From Polyangium sp. 6x1 (GTDB taxonomy: Bacteria > Myxococcota_A > Polyangia > Polyangiales > Polyangiaceae), in assembly GCF_029946515.1 (NCBI RefSeq), contig NZ_JARZHH010000002.1, positions 372,001-436,000 of the forward strand: 64,000 nt of DNA. Direction: 5' to 3'. Each line of letters starts with the position of its first letter. Within the stretch, counting starts at the first letter, position 1. The notes under the pieces are model-generated. The model made no database searches. It had not been told where the DNA came from and worked only from the letters and a program-made list of their open reading frames with translations. Shown here one piece after another: positions 63,780-64,000 of this stretch. The position numbers and the translations under genes are program-made.

Positions 63780-64000
63780 ATGCTTGCATTCATTCGTCCT
63801 GCGCTCGGGATCGCTTTCCTTCTTGGTTCGCTCGCCGCCTGCTCGGGCGGCGGGACCGGCGATGACGGCTCCGGCGCGTCCGGAGGCTCGGGCGGCGCGG
63901 GCGCGTCGGGCGGCTCGGGGTCGGCCTCGGGCGGCGGAGGATCGGGCGGAGCCGGCGGCGGGGGCGCGCTCGGCGGGCCGTTCCGCTATGGCGTCAATTA
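63780..64000 (+). CDS. Lipoprotein, N-terminal part
   Basis: The gene is cut by the right edge after ~73 residues. MLAFIRPALGIAFLLGSLAA followed by Cys21 (lipobox LAAC) is a clear lipoprotein signal. A ~45-residue Gly/Ser/Ala linker (SGGSGGAGASGGSGS and similar) leads to GGPFRYGVNY. Such linkers tether secreted enzymes to the outer membrane in myxobacteria, and the G-V-N-Y start resembles secreted glycoside-hydrolase-like domains, but the domain is outside the window. GAAGGAGGG lies 5-13 nt before the ATG. Confidence 0.75.
   Translation, partial: MLAFIRPALGIAFLLGSLAACSGGGTGDDGSGASGGSGGAGASGGSGSASGGGGSGGAGGGGALGGPFRYGVN

Overview
The window reads as chromosomal DNA of a myxobacterium, most likely from the Sorangium/Polyangium side of the group. 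The evidence is very high G+C with GC-rich third codon positions throughout, AgmX/PglI C-terminal domains, a secreted protein ending in a MYXO-CTERM sorting signal, many lipoproteins, two giant eukaryote-like Ser/Thr kinase chimeras and frequent GTG starts. I see no tRNA, rRNA, CRISPR array, insertion sequence, phage gene or plasmid function. Long open frames lie antisense to almost every gene and are GC-bias shadows.

Layout. 1-4.7 kb: a partial M49-type (dipeptidyl-peptidase III-like) gene and a tiny lipoprotein frame on the minus strand, then a DUF4139-like protein and a CstA peptide transporter. 5-8.3 kb: two paralogous single-pass proteins with AgmX/PglI domains, separated by a strong terminator and a degenerate 43-bp tandem repeat. 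8.3-16.5 kb: L-asparaginase, a DMT exporter, a PaaK-like ligase fused to a glycosyltransferase, SspB, and livM-livG-livF. 16.7-24.9 kb: a pseudo-receiver, a 1087-residue MopE/TSP3 repeat protein with MYXO-CTERM, an unknown conserved protein, a cellulose-synthase-like GT2, ihfA with a MerR regulator, and an unknown tail-anchored protein. 24.9-30 kb: ssb, mgtE with a possible Asp/Pro-rich leader ORF, and a large Cys-rich VWA-like lipoprotein. 30-37.8 kb: an orphan OmpR-type regulator, a degenerate M23-like exported protein, a HEAT protein with a methyltransferase, and the leuS-lpoB-COG3014 operon.

37.9-46 kb, minus strand: an almost gapless operon. A Tat-type lipoprotein is followed by a fused ketosynthase/chain-length-factor-like protein, ACP, a GcvT-family protein, FabG, FabD, a FabZ-like dehydratase and a propeller lipoprotein, mostly joined by 4-nt start/stop overlaps. 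It supplies ACP, transacylase, condensing, ketoreducing and dehydrating functions, but no enoyl reductase, ligase or thioesterase. It is the best candidate in the window for an undescribed pathway: a dedicated type II acyl-chain (FAS/PKS-like) system that includes a folate-enzyme-family protein.

46-64 kb: two ~1300-residue kinase / degenerate cyclase / STAND-ATPase / TPR proteins flanking a DMT exporter and a Cys-rich lipoprotein; a RegB/RegA redox two-component pair divergent from an outer-membrane-type protein and a YtkA-like lipoprotein; a type II thioesterase; a nucleotidyltransferase; a truncated hydroxyacyl-CoA dehydrogenase; a TIGR02757 protein with an endonuclease-III-like Cys cluster; and the start of another lipoprotein running off the right edge.

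A recurring signal is an extended -10 box (TG-n-TAG type) or a TATACT/TATAGC box ending only 6-15 nt before the start codon, with no ribosome binding site. Leaderless transcription therefore appears common here.
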